A stretch of DNA of 64,000 nucleotides from an uncultured Draconibacterium sp. (GCF_963674925.1 NZ_OY771649.1:496001-560000), one strand, 5' to 3'; positions 43,335-53,475 are shown, numbered from the stretch's first letter. The notes: generated by a model not told the origin, from the letters alone. Translations and numbers: made by a program.

Positions 43335-45011
43335 ATGAAAATTAAATCATATAGTTTACTACTCATTATATTATTGTTTTCCGGTGTGGCCTGTACCGAT
43401 TTGGAAGAAGTTTGGTACTCGGCAGTTGTTCCGGAAACATTCTTTAAAACAGAGCAGGATGTAAAAGCCGCTTTGTACCGTTCTTTTACCCACGCTCGTT
43501 GGTACATTCAGGAAGACAGATGGCAGTTGCAGGAAATGACTGCCGACCAGTTTGCAATTACCACTAAAGGTCCTCACTGGTATAACGGAGGCGAAAACTA
43601 CCGTTATCATTATCACGAATGGACCGTTAACGACGGTTGGATTTGGGGAACATGGCGAGGAACGCTTATGGGGGTTGCATTGGCGCTGGATACCAAACAA
43701 GACCTTGAAAAACTCGACTACAGCACTGTTGGTTTAACAGAGGAAGATAAAGCGTCGCACGTGATGCAGTTACAAACGCTGATTGCTTATTTCTATTTAC
43801 GTGGCCTTGATTATTTTGGCGGACTTCCGATTTTTACTTCAAACGAAGGAGAGAATATTCCGAGAAGTACCGATAAAGAAACTTTTGATCACATTGAAAG
43901 TTTGTTGTTGGAAGCTATTCCCCAATTACCTAAAAAGGTTGCCGGAGAAAAAGAAGAAGGCGCACTTCGCAGGGGCGCAGCTGCAGCCATGCTGGCACAG
44001 TTGTATTTTAATGCTGAATCGTATATTGGTGAAAGCCGCTTTTCAGAGTGTGCAACAATTTGCCAGGCAATCATTAATGGAGATTATGGCGATTATGAGC
44101 TAGATCCAACATGGTTTGGTCCTCTTGGTTTCTACAATAATGTATCACCTGAGGTAATTTGGTCGGCTCCTTCGGAGTTTAACAAACTTCAGTACGATTG
44201 GATGTGGAACCGTTTCTACCACTACGAAACATACAAATATTTTGGTCTGGATGGCGGTGCCTGGAACGGACATCACCTGCAACCATCGCGTAAACCAACC
44301 GGCGACATTTATACCGAATTCAAATTGGGCAAGCCTTACGAAAAATTCGACGATGGCGATTTACGTAAAATGCCTTACTTGTATAAAGGTGGTGGTAAAT
44401 ACGAAGGAATGTTCCTGGTTGGCGATCAAATAAGCCCATACGGAACTTCGTACGGAACACAGGAATACAAAAATGAAGTGATTTCGTTTGTTGATATGGT
44501 AGCCACTTTCAAAAAAGTGGGCGACGAATATCCTGATATCGCATCGTTGCCGTCGACTATGGCTGACGGAGAGGAAAATACCGGAATTCGCCTGGTAAAA
44601 GCTCCAATGCCAAACCTGGCTGATGAATCGTTGCGCTGGGGCGCTGATAATGTAATTATTCGTTTGGCTGAAGTTTATTACATGCTGGCCGAATGTAATC
44701 TCCGTGCAGGAGATAAGCAGGCAGCAGCTGATTTAATCAATGAGGTTCGCGAACGTAACTTTGAAGCTGGTAATGATCCAAATCCTGTTACCGCAGCAAA
44801 TTTGGATGAATACAGAATGCTTGATGAGTGGGGTGTTGAATTTATTGGAGAAGGCCGCCGTCGTACCGATTTAATCCGTTGGAATAAATTTGTAAATGAC
44901 GAATGGTGGGATCATGAAGCTTCAAATTCAGAGCATTTACGTCGTTTCCCTGTGCCTCAGAATGCACTTTCCGGTAATAACGCATTAGAACAAAATCCGG
45001 GTTACAACTAA
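43335..45011 (+). CDS. SusD/RagB family surface nutrient-binding lipoprotein
   Basis: This protein acts as a lid over SusC and binds the substrate at the cell surface. The lipoprotein signal ends with SGVAC (Cys20) followed by 'TDLEE', a negatively charged stretch compatible with surface export. The TPR-like helices ('AYFYLRGLDYFGGLPIFT', 'GAAAAMLAQLYFNAESYIG') and the C-terminal SusD motif ('VIIRLAEVYYMLAECNLRAG', 'INEVRERNF', 'DEWGVEFIGEGRRRTDLIRW') are clear. It forms a pair with the preceding SusC and is followed by a strong terminator. Confidence 0.96.
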   Translation: MKIKSYSLLLIILLFSGVACTDLEEVWYSAVVPETFFKTEQDVKAALYRSFTHARWYIQEDRWQLQEMTADQFAITTKGPHWYNGGENYRYHYHEWTVNDGWIWGTWRGTLMGVALALDTKQDLEKLDYSTVGLTEEDKASHVMQLQTLIAYFYLRGLDYFGGLPIFTSNEGENIPRSTDKETFDHIESLLLEAIPQLPKKVAGEKEEGALRRGAAAAMLAQLYFNAESYIGESRFSECATICQAIINGDYGDYELDPTWFGPLGFYNNVSPEVIWSAPSEFNKLQYDWMWNRFYHYETYKYFGLDGGAWNGHHLQPSRKPTGDIYTEFKLGKPYEKFDDGDLRKMPYLYKGGGKYEGMFLVGDQISPYGTSYGTQEYKNEVISFVDMVATFKKVGDEYPDIASLPSTMADGEENTGIRLVKAPMPNLADESLRWGADNVIIRLAEVYYMLAECNLRAGDKQAAADLINEVRERNFEAGNDPNPVTAANLDEYRMLDEWGVEFIGEGRRRTDLIRWNKFVNDEWWDHEASNSEHLRRFPVPQNALSGNNALEQNPGYN

Positions 45012-45044
45012 ACCTGATAGTCTGGTAATTAGTTTATGAATGGA

Positions 45045-45075
45045 GAGGCTGCCTAAGGGTAGCCTCTTTTTTTTT
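45045..45075 (+). terminator. Terminator downstream of susD
   Basis: GAGGCTGCC (45045-45053) pairs with GGTAGCCTC (45058-45066), one G-T wobble, 4-base loop, followed by nine T residues (45067-45075). Confidence 0.9.
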
Positions 45076-45144
45076 GGAAGAATACACAAATTAGCTTAAG
45101 TTTATTAGCCTAAATCAACAACAATTCATTCTAAACTTATACAC

Positions 45145-46551
45145 ATGCAAAACAGACGAAACTTTCTGGCCACAATTGGCACCATTGCGGCAGGTGCCGT
45201 TGTCTCCAATCCATTAAAAGCAGCTGTTCTTTCCAAAGGCGAAAAGCTAAAACTGGTTTTAGTGGGCACCGGAATACGTGGAAACAGTTTTTGGGGAAAA
45301 CGACTGGTTGAAGAATACGGCGATATCCTCGAATTTGTGGCGCTGGTAGATATTAATCCCGGGCGGGTAAAATATGCCGCTGATTATATCGGAGTTGGTA
45401 AGGACTGCAAAACTTACACCGATTTTGATGAGATGATCGGGGAGCAATCGCCCGATTTAATCATTGTAACAACGCCTGATGCTACACATCATCAGTATAT
45501 TATTAAAGGTTTGGAAAATGGTGTTGATGTGCTTACTGAAAAACCACTTACCACCGATGAAGATAAGTGTCAGGAAATATTGGACGCTGAGCGAAGGTAC
45601 AAACGCAAAGTAATAGTTGGTTTTAATTATCGCTGGAGTCCCTACAATACCAAAATCAAGGAATTGCTGATGAAGAATACCATTGGTAAACTGGTTTCGG
45701 TCGATTTTTCGTGGATGCTGAATACCAGCCATGGAGCTTCGTATTTTCGTCGTTGGCATGGTCAGCGTGAGTGGAGCGGAACCTTGTTGATTCACAAAGC
45801 CACCCACCATTTCGACTTGTTAAACTGGTGGATCGACTCCGATCCGGATGAAGTTTATGCGAAAGGCGATCTGGAGTTTTATGGCAACCGACGTGATAAA
45901 AGTGGTGTGAATTGCCGGTCGTGTGATGAAAAGGATACATGTCCGTTTTTCTGGGATATCACGAAAAGTCAGACAGAATACAATCTGTACGCCAAACACG
46001 AACAGTACGATGGTTATATCCGCGATAACTGTTTGTTCCGGCCCGAGATCAACATTTACGATAAAATGAATGTGAATGTGAAATACGCCAACAATGTATA
46101 CCTGAATTACATGCTAACAACCTACTCGCCGTGGGAAGGCTGGCGCGTTGCGTTTAACGGCACCGAAGGCCGTATTGAGGCATTTTTGGATGTGCCTTAC
46201 CTGGAAGATGTGCAAATATCGCAGGAAGACATGCACCGGGCAGAGATGGATCAGAGCGGAAATCAGGACCAGATTAATAAGCCGATAATTTTGCATAAAT
46301 TATGGGGCGAGCAGGAAATTATAAATGTTGGTTACAGTCGTGGCGGACACGGTGGAGGAGACGAACGATTACACGATCACATATTCAGAACACCCGATGC
46401 CGAGGATGAATATCAGCACCTGGCCGGAACACGCGATGGAGCCATGTCGATTATGGTTGGTACCGCTGCACGAAACAGTATCGAATCGGGGATGCCTGTT
46501 AAAGTTGGTAGTTTAACCACGCTGAAACCGCGGGCAAAACGATTAACGTAA
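45145..46551 (+). CDS. Exported Gfo/Idh/MocA oxidoreductase with Tat-like signal and four-cysteine motif
   Basis: This protein carries a twin-arginine-like leader ('QNRRNFLATIGTIAAGAVV', ~2-20), so it is probably folded with its NAD(P) cofactor and exported. The Rossmann motif is 'LVLVGTGIRG' (~38-46), the lysine motif is 'LTEKPLTTDED' (~130-140) and 'HKATHHFDLLNWW' (~217-229) supplies the catalytic histidine region. Four cysteines at 257, 260, 266 and 296 ('NCRSCDEKDTCPF', 'DNCLF') form a CxxCx5Cx29C pattern suited to a metal or Fe-S site. Family relatives include oxidoreductases and NAD-dependent glycosidases (GH109). It follows the SusCD pair but after a terminator, so read-through or its own promoter is needed. 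Confidence 0.88.
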   Translation: MQNRRNFLATIGTIAAGAVVSNPLKAAVLSKGEKLKLVLVGTGIRGNSFWGKRLVEEYGDILEFVALVDINPGRVKYAADYIGVGKDCKTYTDFDEMIGEQSPDLIIVTTPDATHHQYIIKGLENGVDVLTEKPLTTDEDKCQEILDAERRYKRKVIVGFNYRWSPYNTKIKELLMKNTIGKLVSVDFSWMLNTSHGASYFRRWHGQREWSGTLLIHKATHHFDLLNWWIDSDPDEVYAKGDLEFYGNRRDKSGVNCRSCDEKDTCPFFWDITKSQTEYNLYAKHEQYDGYIRDNCLFRPEINIYDKMNVNVKYANNVYLNYMLTTYSPWEGWRVAFNGTEGRIEAFLDVPYLEDVQISQEDMHRAEMDQSGNQDQINKPIILHKLWGEQEIINVGYSRGGHGGGDERLHDHIFRTPDAEDEYQHLAGTRDGAMSIMVGTAARNSIESGMPVKVGSLTTLKPRAKRLT

Positions 46552-46572
46552 ACATTGATTCTACCATAAAAT

Positions 46573-46608
46573 AAAAAACGCAGTCAACGATAAGTTGCTG
46601 CGTTTTTT
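46573..46608 (+). terminator. Bidirectional terminator between the Gfo/Idh gene and nhaC-like gene
   Basis: AAAAAACGCAG (46573-46583) pairs with CTGCGTTTTTT (46598-46608); an inner CAAC/GTTG stem closes a GATAA loop. T-tracts exist on both sides. Confidence 0.88.
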
Positions 46609-46633
46609 ATGCTTTATAAAAAGCAATTTCTTT

Positions 46634-48097
46634 TTAGTCTTCTTTTACTTCCGAAGGTTTTTCGCCTTTTGCAAATCGCCTGATTTTAATATTCAGGTAA
46701 GCAAAAAGTATGGTCATTATCGGACTAATAATATTAAAAAAGGCATAAGGTGCATACGACCACGTATCAACACCAAGCACCCTTGATTGTGTTGCGCCAC
46801 AGGTATTCCACGGGATAAGCACTGAGGTAATTGTTCCGCTGTCTTCCAGCGTACGGCTCAGTAGTTCCGGCTTTAAACCTTTGTCCTCATAGGCCTTTCG
46901 GTACATCCGGCCCGGAACTACCAACGCAATATACTGGTCGGAAGCCGTGGTATTGAAAAAGATACAGGTTCCAACGGTTGATGCCACCAGACTTCCGGTG
47001 CTTTTGGCATATTTTATAATTGGCTGTGTAATTCGTTTCAGTAAACCTGCCGATTCCATTACGCCACCAAAAACCATTGCCGAAAGTATCAGCCAAACGG
47101 TGTCGAGCATTCCGCGCATTCCCGATGTGCTCAGCAATTCGTTTACATTGGCATTCGAAGTAGTTAAGCTAACATCGCCAAACATAGCCTGCATAACCGA
47201 ATAATACGATGCAGTTCCGTAGTTGTTTACATTACCTGCTATAGCATTTATAATATCGGGTTGAAAAATGATGGCAAACAAACCGCCCAATAAAGTTCCG
47301 ATTAACAAGGATGGAAGTGGCGGTACTTTTAATATGATTACGGTAATCAGAATTACCGGTACCAGGAATAATAGCGGGCTGGTATTAAAAGTAGCGTCGA
47401 TGGCTAGTTTAACATCCTCTACATTTATAGTGGCATTTGAAAAATCGTAGTTAAAACCCATGATCAGGAAAATAACCAGGGTAATTGTCATCGTTGGTAC
47501 CGTGGTTAAGGTCATGTATTTTATATGGGTAAACAAATCGGTACCGGCCATTGCAGGTGCAAGATTTGTGGTGTCGCTCAAGGGGCTCATTTTATCGCCA
47601 AAATATGCGCCACTGATGATAGCTCCGGCAACAATTGCTTCGTCAATTCCAATGGCTTTCCCAATGCCAAGCAACGCAATTCCAATGGTGGCAATGGTCG
47701 ACCACGAACTCCCGGTGGCCACACTAACAATCGCACTCACCACAACTGCCGTAAACAAAAACATTTTCGGGCTGATAATATCTAATCCGTAATAAATCAT
47801 TGCCGGAACAACACCGCTGATCAGCCAGGTTCCTGCCAGCGAACCAATCAACAGCAGAATTAAAATGGAAGGCATTGCTGAACCGATTGTTGAAACGATT
47901 TTACTGCTGATTCTGTCCCAGCTAAAACCTAAACGATGGGCAACAAGGCCGGCTATAGCAGCTGCTAGCATCAACGCAACCTGGTTGGCGCCAGATAAAG
48001 TATCGTCAAAAAGTAATACGTTAAGGGTTAACAGACCGATTAAAATAAGAATAGGCAACAATGCCAGAAAAAGTGATGCTTCGCGTTTTGTTGTCAT
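46634..48097 (-). CDS. Na+/H+ antiporter, NhaC family
   Basis: A polytopic inner-membrane antiporter (487 residues from the chosen start). About twelve hydrophobic helices are seen, and conserved stretches include 'ATGSSWSTIATIGIALLG', 'GAIISGAYFGDKMSPLSDTT' and 'TTASDQYIALVVPGRMYRKA', with 'LIPWNTCGATQSRVLGVDTW' near the C-terminus, all typical of NhaC. I chose ATG 48097 ('MTTKREASLF') because the alternative TTG at 48130 adds eleven non-conserved residues. It probably exports Na+ and supports pH or salt balance, which suits a saline habitat. It stands alone and converges on the Gfo/Idh gene. Confidence 0.93.
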   Translation of the reverse strand: MTTKREASLFLALLPILILIGLLTLNVLLFDDTLSGANQVALMLAAAIAGLVAHRLGFSWDRISSKIVSTIGSAMPSILILLLIGSLAGTWLISGVVPAMIYYGLDIISPKMFLFTAVVVSAIVSVATGSSWSTIATIGIALLGIGKAIGIDEAIVAGAIISGAYFGDKMSPLSDTTNLAPAMAGTDLFTHIKYMTLTTVPTMTITLVIFLIMGFNYDFSNATINVEDVKLAIDATFNTSPLLFLVPVILITVIILKVPPLPSLLIGTLLGGLFAIIFQPDIINAIAGNVNNYGTASYYSVMQAMFGDVSLTTSNANVNELLSTSGMRGMLDTVWLILSAMVFGGVMESAGLLKRITQPIIKYAKSTGSLVASTVGTCIFFNTTASDQYIALVVPGRMYRKAYEDKGLKPELLSRTLEDSGTITSVLIPWNTCGATQSRVLGVDTWSYAPYAFFNIISPIMTILFAYLNIKIRRFAKGEKPSEVKED

Positions 48098-48280
48098 ATT
48101 AAAGTAGCGGATAAATAAATGAAGCGCCAAAATAACATATTATAGTTGAAAAATGTAATAAAATTGAGCTCAATTCGTGCATTTTGTAAAAAACAAGCCC
48201 TGAAAGAAAAACAAACTACATTTTATTTAGTGGATAATTATTTGTTTTTATTTTCGTTCTTTGTTAATTAACAAATTGAT

Positions 48281-51200
48281 ATGAAGCAGGGTTTTACATC
48301 TATAATTACCATTTTAATTTTTGTTTTTTGTGTTGGCCGGTCAATGGCTCAGCGTGCCAACGGTTTGGCTGTTGAAGGTTTGGTTACCGTTCAGGAAGGA
48401 TCTTCGGAAGGAGCGGTTATTCAAATGTACCGCGATGGAAGACGATTGGATAATTACGGTGTTGGAGCCGATGGAAGATACAATGTAGAACTGAACTGGA
48501 ACCACAAATGGGAACTGATTTTTGAGAACGAAGGAAATTTTAGCCAGAAAATTGTGGTTGAAACTGCTGTTCCGCGCGATGTGCTGAATGCTGATCCTAA
48601 ATTTCCTCCATTTCCGGTAAATATTAATTTGTTTACTGAAATTCCCGGAATCGATAATTCGTTTGCTGAGAATACTATTCTGAAAATATTTTACAGCCCA
48701 AGCGTTGATAATTTTGTAAAGGAACTGTATTACAACGATGCGCAGATTGAACGACTGATTAACCAGGCCATTGCACAGGCTCAACAGGTTGATGAGAATG
48801 CTGATTTTATGGCGCGTTTAACCCGTGCCGAATTGGCTGAACTTCGAAAAGAATACAACGAATTACTGGAACAGGCCGGAAAAGAATACAGCAACGAAGA
48901 GTTTTTAGAAGCTTTGGATGGTTATAAAGCAGCCAGCAAAATATTCCCCAGCGAGCAGTTCCCAAAAGACCGTATTGCTGAAATTAACGACCTTTTGGGA
49001 TTGATTATGGCTGCCGAAGATTTGGATGCAGCAATGTTGGCTCGTTTCAATAAACTGGTAAGGGAAGGTGATCTGCACCTTGCGAATCGTCAATTGCCCG
49101 AAGCAAAAAATTCATATAACCGGGCGCTTTCCATAAAACCTTTTGATCAGTATGTTAACGATCAGTTGAAAAAGCTTGCTGCATTACAGGAACAACAACG
49201 ACTTGCCGGAAACTATCAGAATTTGATTGAACAAGGCGACCAGGCAATCGATGAACTGTTATTCAATGAGGCACTGGGTCTGTTTACTCAGGCACTTGAG
49301 ATCAGGCCCAATGAACAATATCCGAAGACTAAAATTGCCGAAATTAATGGTTTGCTTGCCAAACAGCGCGAAAATCAGGAGGATCAGAAAAACTATGATG
49401 ATGCCATGTCGGAAGGAGAGCGTATGTTTTCCAAGCAGTTTTTCGATCGGGCACTTACTTCGTTCGAGAATGCACTGTCGTATAAACCCGGCGACATAAA
49501 GGCTACACGCCGCATTGAGGACTCTAAAAAGGAAATGAAACGCATCCTTGACCGGATGGAATTTGATAAATTTATTGCAGCTGCCGATAAAGCGTACAAA
49601 AAGGAAGATTTTCCCGAAGCTTTGTCGAACTACGAGCAGGCACTGGAATTGGTTCCCGATGAGCCAAGAACAAAAAAGCGGGTAGAGGAGATCAGCGAGA
49701 TTCTTTATGCGTTAAACAGCTTTAACGAATTTGTAAGTCAGGCCGATAAACAGTTTGATGCACAAAGTTATACCACCGCTAAATCGCTTTACGAGAAGGC
49801 AAATGAATTAAAAGCGGGCGATAAGCATGTGCAGGAGCGAATTACTGAAATTGCCCAGATTATAGCTCAGCAGGGAGTTGATGTGCAGTATGCACAGGTA
49901 ATTGAGCAGGCCGATAATATGTTGGCACTGAAAAATTACGAAGAAGCCAGGGGTAAATACACCGAGGCTTTGCAAATAAAACCGAGGGAGCAGTACCCAA
50001 AGGATAAACTGGATGAAATTGCCTCCACATTAACGGAATTAGCTCGTTTGGACAGACAATACAAAGATCTGATTGCAGAGGGAGATCGGTTGTTTGCACG
50101 GGAAGATTACGCCGATGCGAAATCAACATTTGCTGAAGCTGCTCAACTAAAACCGGAAGAGACCTATCCTCCTGAGATGATGGATAAAATTGATGGTTTG
50201 ATAGCCGAACAGCAACGTCTTGCTCAGGCGGCGGCTGAAGCTGAAGCTACTCGTTTGGCAGCTATACAGGCCGAGAAGGATAAAAACTACAACGACGCCA
50301 TTGCCCGTGCCGATGAGCTGTTTACTGCTGAGAACTACGAAGAATCAAGAAACGAATACCGCGCTGCATTAGATATTAAACCGGATGAAACATATGCGCA
50401 ACAACGCATTAACGAAATAGGAACTGTCCTGTCGCAACTTTCAGCTGCACAAAAAGCCTATGAAGATGCTGTTGCTGAAGCTGACCGCGAATTCCGTAAC
50501 GAAGGTTGGGAGGCTGCCATTGCAGCTTATAACAAGGCTAAACAAGCCAAAGCTGATGAAACCTACCCGGATGAACAACTGGCTAAAATCGATTCGATTA
50601 TAAGCACAAGAGAACGTATTGCACGAGAAGAAGCCGAAGCGGAAGCTACTCGTTTGGCAGCTATACAGGCCGAGAAGGATAAAAACTACAACGACGCCAT
50701 TGCCCGTGCCGATGAGCTGTTTACTGCTGAGAACTACGAAGAATCAAGAAACGAATACCGCGCTGCATTAGATATTAAACCGGATGAAACATATGCGCAA
50801 CAACGCATTAACGAAATAGGAACTGTCCTGTCGCAACTTTCAGCTGCACAAAAAGCCTATGAAGATGCTGTTGCTGAAGCTGACCGCGAATTCCGTAACG
50901 AAGGTTGGGAGGCTGCCATTGCAGCTTATAACAAGGCTAAACAAGCCAAAGCTGATGAAACCTACCCGGCTGAGCAGCTGGCAAAAATCGATTCGATTGT
51001 AAGCACAAGAGAACGTTTTGCAAGAGAAGAAGCCGAAGCGGAAGCAGCCCGTTTGGCAGCTATCCAGGCCGAGAAGGATAAAAACTACAACGATGCCATT
51101 GCCCGCGCTGATGAGCTGTTTACTGCTGAGAACTACGAAGAATCACGCAACGAATATCGTGCAGCGCTGGATATAAAACCGGAAGAATCGTATGCGCAAC

Positions 51201-53422
51201 AACGTATCGATGAAATAGGAAATGTACTGGCACAACTTTCAGCAGCACAAAAAGCATATGAAGATGCTGTTGCAGAAGGAGACCGCGAATTCCGTAACGA
51301 AGGTTGGGAGGCTGCAATTGCAGCTTATAACACGGCTAAACAAGCCAAAGCTGATGAAACCTACCCGGATGAGCAGCTGGCAAAAATCGATTCGATAGTA
51401 AGCACAAGAGAACGTTTGGCTCGTGAAGCTGCGGAAGCAGAAGCGGCCCGTTTGGCAGCTATCCAGGCCGAGAAGGATAAAAACTACAACGATGCCATTG
51501 CCCGCGCTGATGGGCTGTTTGCTGCTGAGAACTACGAAGAATCACGCAACGAATACCGCGCAGCGCTGGATATAAAACCGGAAGAATCGTATGCGCAACA
51601 ACGTATCGATGAAATAGGAAATGTACTGGCACAACTTTCGGCAGCTCAAAAAGCTTATGAAGATGCTGTTGCAGAAGGAGACCGCGAATTCCGTAATGAA
51701 GGTTGGGAGGCTGCAATTGCAGCTTATAACACTGCTAAACAAGCCAAAGCTGATGAAACCTACCCGGATGAACAACTGGCCAAAATCGATTCGATTGTAA
51801 GCACAAGAGAACGTATTGCAAGAGAAGAAGCCGAAGCGGAAGCAGCCCGTTTGGCAGCTATCCAGGCCGAAAAGGATAAAAACTACAACGATGCCATTGC
51901 CCGTGCTGATGAGCTGTTTACTGCTGAGAACTACGAAGAATCAAGAAACGAATACCGCTCAGCTCTTGATATAAAACCGGAAGAATCGTATCCGCAACAG
52001 CGTATCGATGAAATAGGAAACGTACTGGCACAACTTTCAGCAGCACAAAAAGCATATGAAGATGCTGTTGCGGAAGCTGACCGCGAATTCCGTAATGAAG
52101 GTTGGGAGGCTGCAATTGCAGCTTACAATACCGCTAAACAAGCCAAGGCAGAAGAAACATATCCGGATGAACAACTGGCTAAAATCGATTCGATTGTAAG
52201 CACAAGAGAACGTTTGGCTCGTGAAGCTGCAGAAGCTGAAGCAGCCCGTTTGGCAGCTATTCAGGCAGAGAAAGATAAAAACTACAACGACGCCATTGCC
52301 CGCGCTGATGAGCTGTTTACTGCTGAGAATTACGAAAACTCACGCAACGAATACCGCGTCGCTTTGGATATTAAACCGGAGGAAGCTTATCCGCAGCAAC
52401 GTATTGATGAGATCGACCGGATTTTAAGAGAATTGGCGGCTGCTCAGACGGCGCAGGCAGAGTTAGATCGGAAATATGCGAATTTGATTATGCAGGCCGA
52501 CCGTTTCTTCTCTGCGAATAGTTACACGCCTTCAAAAGAGAACTACACGGAAGCGTTGGCATTAAAACCTGAAGAAGCGTATCCGAAAGATAGAATTGCG
52601 GAAATAGATAAAATTCTTGAGCAACGAGCTATCGACGAAAAATACAGAAGTGTAATTGTTGTGGCTGACGGTCATTTCAGAACACAATCGTATGATGATG
52701 CCCGCTTGCAATACGAGATTGCTTTAGGTGTAAAACCTGAAGAAGAATATCCAAAAGAACAGATACGGAAAATCGACGCAATTCGAGAAGACGAACGCCA
52801 GCAAATTGCACAGGAACAAGCTAGTGCCGAGGATCTGGCGAGAAGAAGAGAGCAGATTGCTGCACTGGAAGAGGAGTTGGATGAACAGCGGATTCTGGAA
52901 GAGTCGGGGTTAAATGCACTTTATGATGAGATCATTAAAAAGGCCGATGGTTCGTTTGATATTGAGCAGTACAACGTGTCGAGAGCCTGGTATTATAAAG
53001 CGAAAGATCTGAAACCGGAAGAGACTTACCCGCCACGGCGTATTGCAGAAATTAACCGTATACTGGGCGATATGATGCTGAGCGAACGCGACCGCGAATA
53101 CCAGCGTTTTATCGATCTGGGTGATGAGAACTTTAGAAACAATGAACTGGCAGTGGCGAGAGGTTGGTATAACCAGGCTTTATCGCAAAAAGACGGAGAA
53201 ACTTATCCAAGGGAACAGTTGCGCGAAATTGAACGTCGTATTGCCGAACGGGTGGCCGGCCAGAGCCAGCAGCAGTTTGAGAACTTTAAAACAACTGCCA
53301 ATAATGCTTTCGAGGCGGGAAATTATAATGTGGCCCGTTTCTACTACCGAAAAGCGTTGGAATTAAGATCGGATGACATAGAGGTTAAAGCAAAACTAAA
53401 GGAAATAGAGTCCTTGCAATAA
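48281..53422 (+). CDS. Giant exported TPR-like repeat protein with six 133-residue tandem repeats
   Basis: A 1713-residue protein with a signal peptide ('CVGRSMAQ', ~1-24). Residues ~28-110 form a beta domain similar to a carboxypeptidase-regulatory fold. From ~180 to the end, the protein is a chain of TPR-like pairs of the pattern 'A...F....Y..A...Y..AL.IKP.E.YP...I.EI', each about 66 residues. The middle (~657-1386) consists of six near-identical double units of 133 residues, linked by charged 'AEAEAARLAAIQAEKDK' helices likely to form coiled coils. No catalytic motif is visible. Such proteins usually scaffold other proteins in the periplasm or at the envelope; the partner is unknown. A strong terminator follows. 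Confidence 0.85.
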   Translation: MKQGFTSIITILIFVFCVGRSMAQRANGLAVEGLVTVQEGSSEGAVIQMYRDGRRLDNYGVGADGRYNVELNWNHKWELIFENEGNFSQKIVVETAVPRDVLNADPKFPPFPVNINLFTEIPGIDNSFAENTILKIFYSPSVDNFVKELYYNDAQIERLINQAIAQAQQVDENADFMARLTRAELAELRKEYNELLEQAGKEYSNEEFLEALDGYKAASKIFPSEQFPKDRIAEINDLLGLIMAAEDLDAAMLARFNKLVREGDLHLANRQLPEAKNSYNRALSIKPFDQYVNDQLKKLAALQEQQRLAGNYQNLIEQGDQAIDELLFNEALGLFTQALEIRPNEQYPKTKIAEINGLLAKQRENQEDQKNYDDAMSEGERMFSKQFFDRALTSFENALSYKPGDIKATRRIEDSKKEMKRILDRMEFDKFIAAADKAYKKEDFPEALSNYEQALELVPDEPRTKKRVEEISEILYALNSFNEFVSQADKQFDAQSYTTAKSLYEKANELKAGDKHVQERITEIAQIIAQQGVDVQYAQVIEQADNMLALKNYEEARGKYTEALQIKPREQYPKDKLDEIASTLTELARLDRQYKDLIAEGDRLFAREDYADAKSTFAEAAQLKPEETYPPEMMDKIDGLIAEQQRLAQAAAEAEATRLAAIQAEKDKNYNDAIARADELFTAENYEESRNEYRAALDIKPDETYAQQRINEIGTVLSQLSAAQKAYEDAVAEADREFRNEGWEAAIAAYNKAKQAKADETYPDEQLAKIDSIISTRERIAREEAEAEATRLAAIQAEKDKNYNDAIARADELFTAENYEESRNEYRAALDIKPDETYAQQRINEIGTVLSQLSAAQKAYEDAVAEADREFRNEGWEAAIAAYNKAKQAKADETYPAEQLAKIDSIVSTRERFAREEAEAEAARLAAIQAEKDKNYNDAIARADELFTAENYEESRNEYRAALDIKPEESYAQQRIDEIGNVLAQLSAAQKAYEDAVAEGDREFRNEGWEAAIAAYNTAKQAKADETYPDEQLAKIDSIVSTRERLAREAAEAEAARLAAIQAEKDKNYNDAIARADGLFAAENYEESRNEYRAALDIKPEESYAQQRIDEIGNVLAQLSAAQKAYEDAVAEGDREFRNEGWEAAIAAYNTAKQAKADETYPDEQLAKIDSIVSTRERIAREEAEAEAARLAAIQAEKDKNYNDAIARADELFTAENYEESRNEYRSALDIKPEESYPQQRIDEIGNVLAQLSAAQKAYEDAVAEADREFRNEGWEAAIAAYNTAKQAKAEETYPDEQLAKIDSIVSTRERLAREAAEAEAARLAAIQAEKDKNYNDAIARADELFTAENYENSRNEYRVALDIKPEEAYPQQRIDEIDRILRELAAAQTAQAELDRKYANLIMQADRFFSANSYTPSKENYTEALALKPEEAYPKDRIAEIDKILEQRAIDEKYRSVIVVADGHFRTQSYDDARLQYEIALGVKPEEEYPKEQIRKIDAIREDERQQIAQEQASAEDLARRREQIAALEEELDEQRILEESGLNALYDEIIKKADGSFDIEQYNVSRAWYYKAKDLKPEETYPPRRIAEINRILGDMMLSERDREYQRFIDLGDENFRNNELAVARGWYNQALSQKDGETYPREQLREIERRIAERVAGQSQQQFENFKTTANNAFEAGNYNVARFYYRKALELRSDDIEVKAKLKEIESLQ
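50249..52440 (+). repeat. Six tandem 399-bp coding repeats (last one partial)
   Basis: Equivalent positions occur at 50249, 50648, 51047, 51446, 51845 and 52244, each exactly 399 bases apart. Copies 1 and 2 are identical by eye for about 320 bases (50249-50568 and 50648-50967), and then differ at scattered sites. Copies 3-6 carry more synonymous changes. The array lies wholly inside the TPR-like protein gene and preserves frame. Confidence 0.9.
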
Positions 53423-53425
53423 TGC

Positions 53426-53460
53426 AAAAAGCCCGGTACTGAATAACTACCGGGCTTTTT
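53426..53460 (+). terminator. Terminator downstream of the TPR-like protein gene
   Basis: AAAAAGCCCGGTA (53426-53438) pairs with TACCGGGCTTTTT (53448-53460), 13 bp, 9-base loop. It may also serve the converging gene that ends at 53476. Confidence 0.9.
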
Positions 53461-53475
53461 TATAATGTGTTGCCT

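Noticed and set aside
50249..52440. 399-bp repeats considered as a mobile element or rearrangement artefact
   Set aside because: All copies preserve frame and encode TPR-like units continuous with flanking non-identical units; no terminal inverted repeats.
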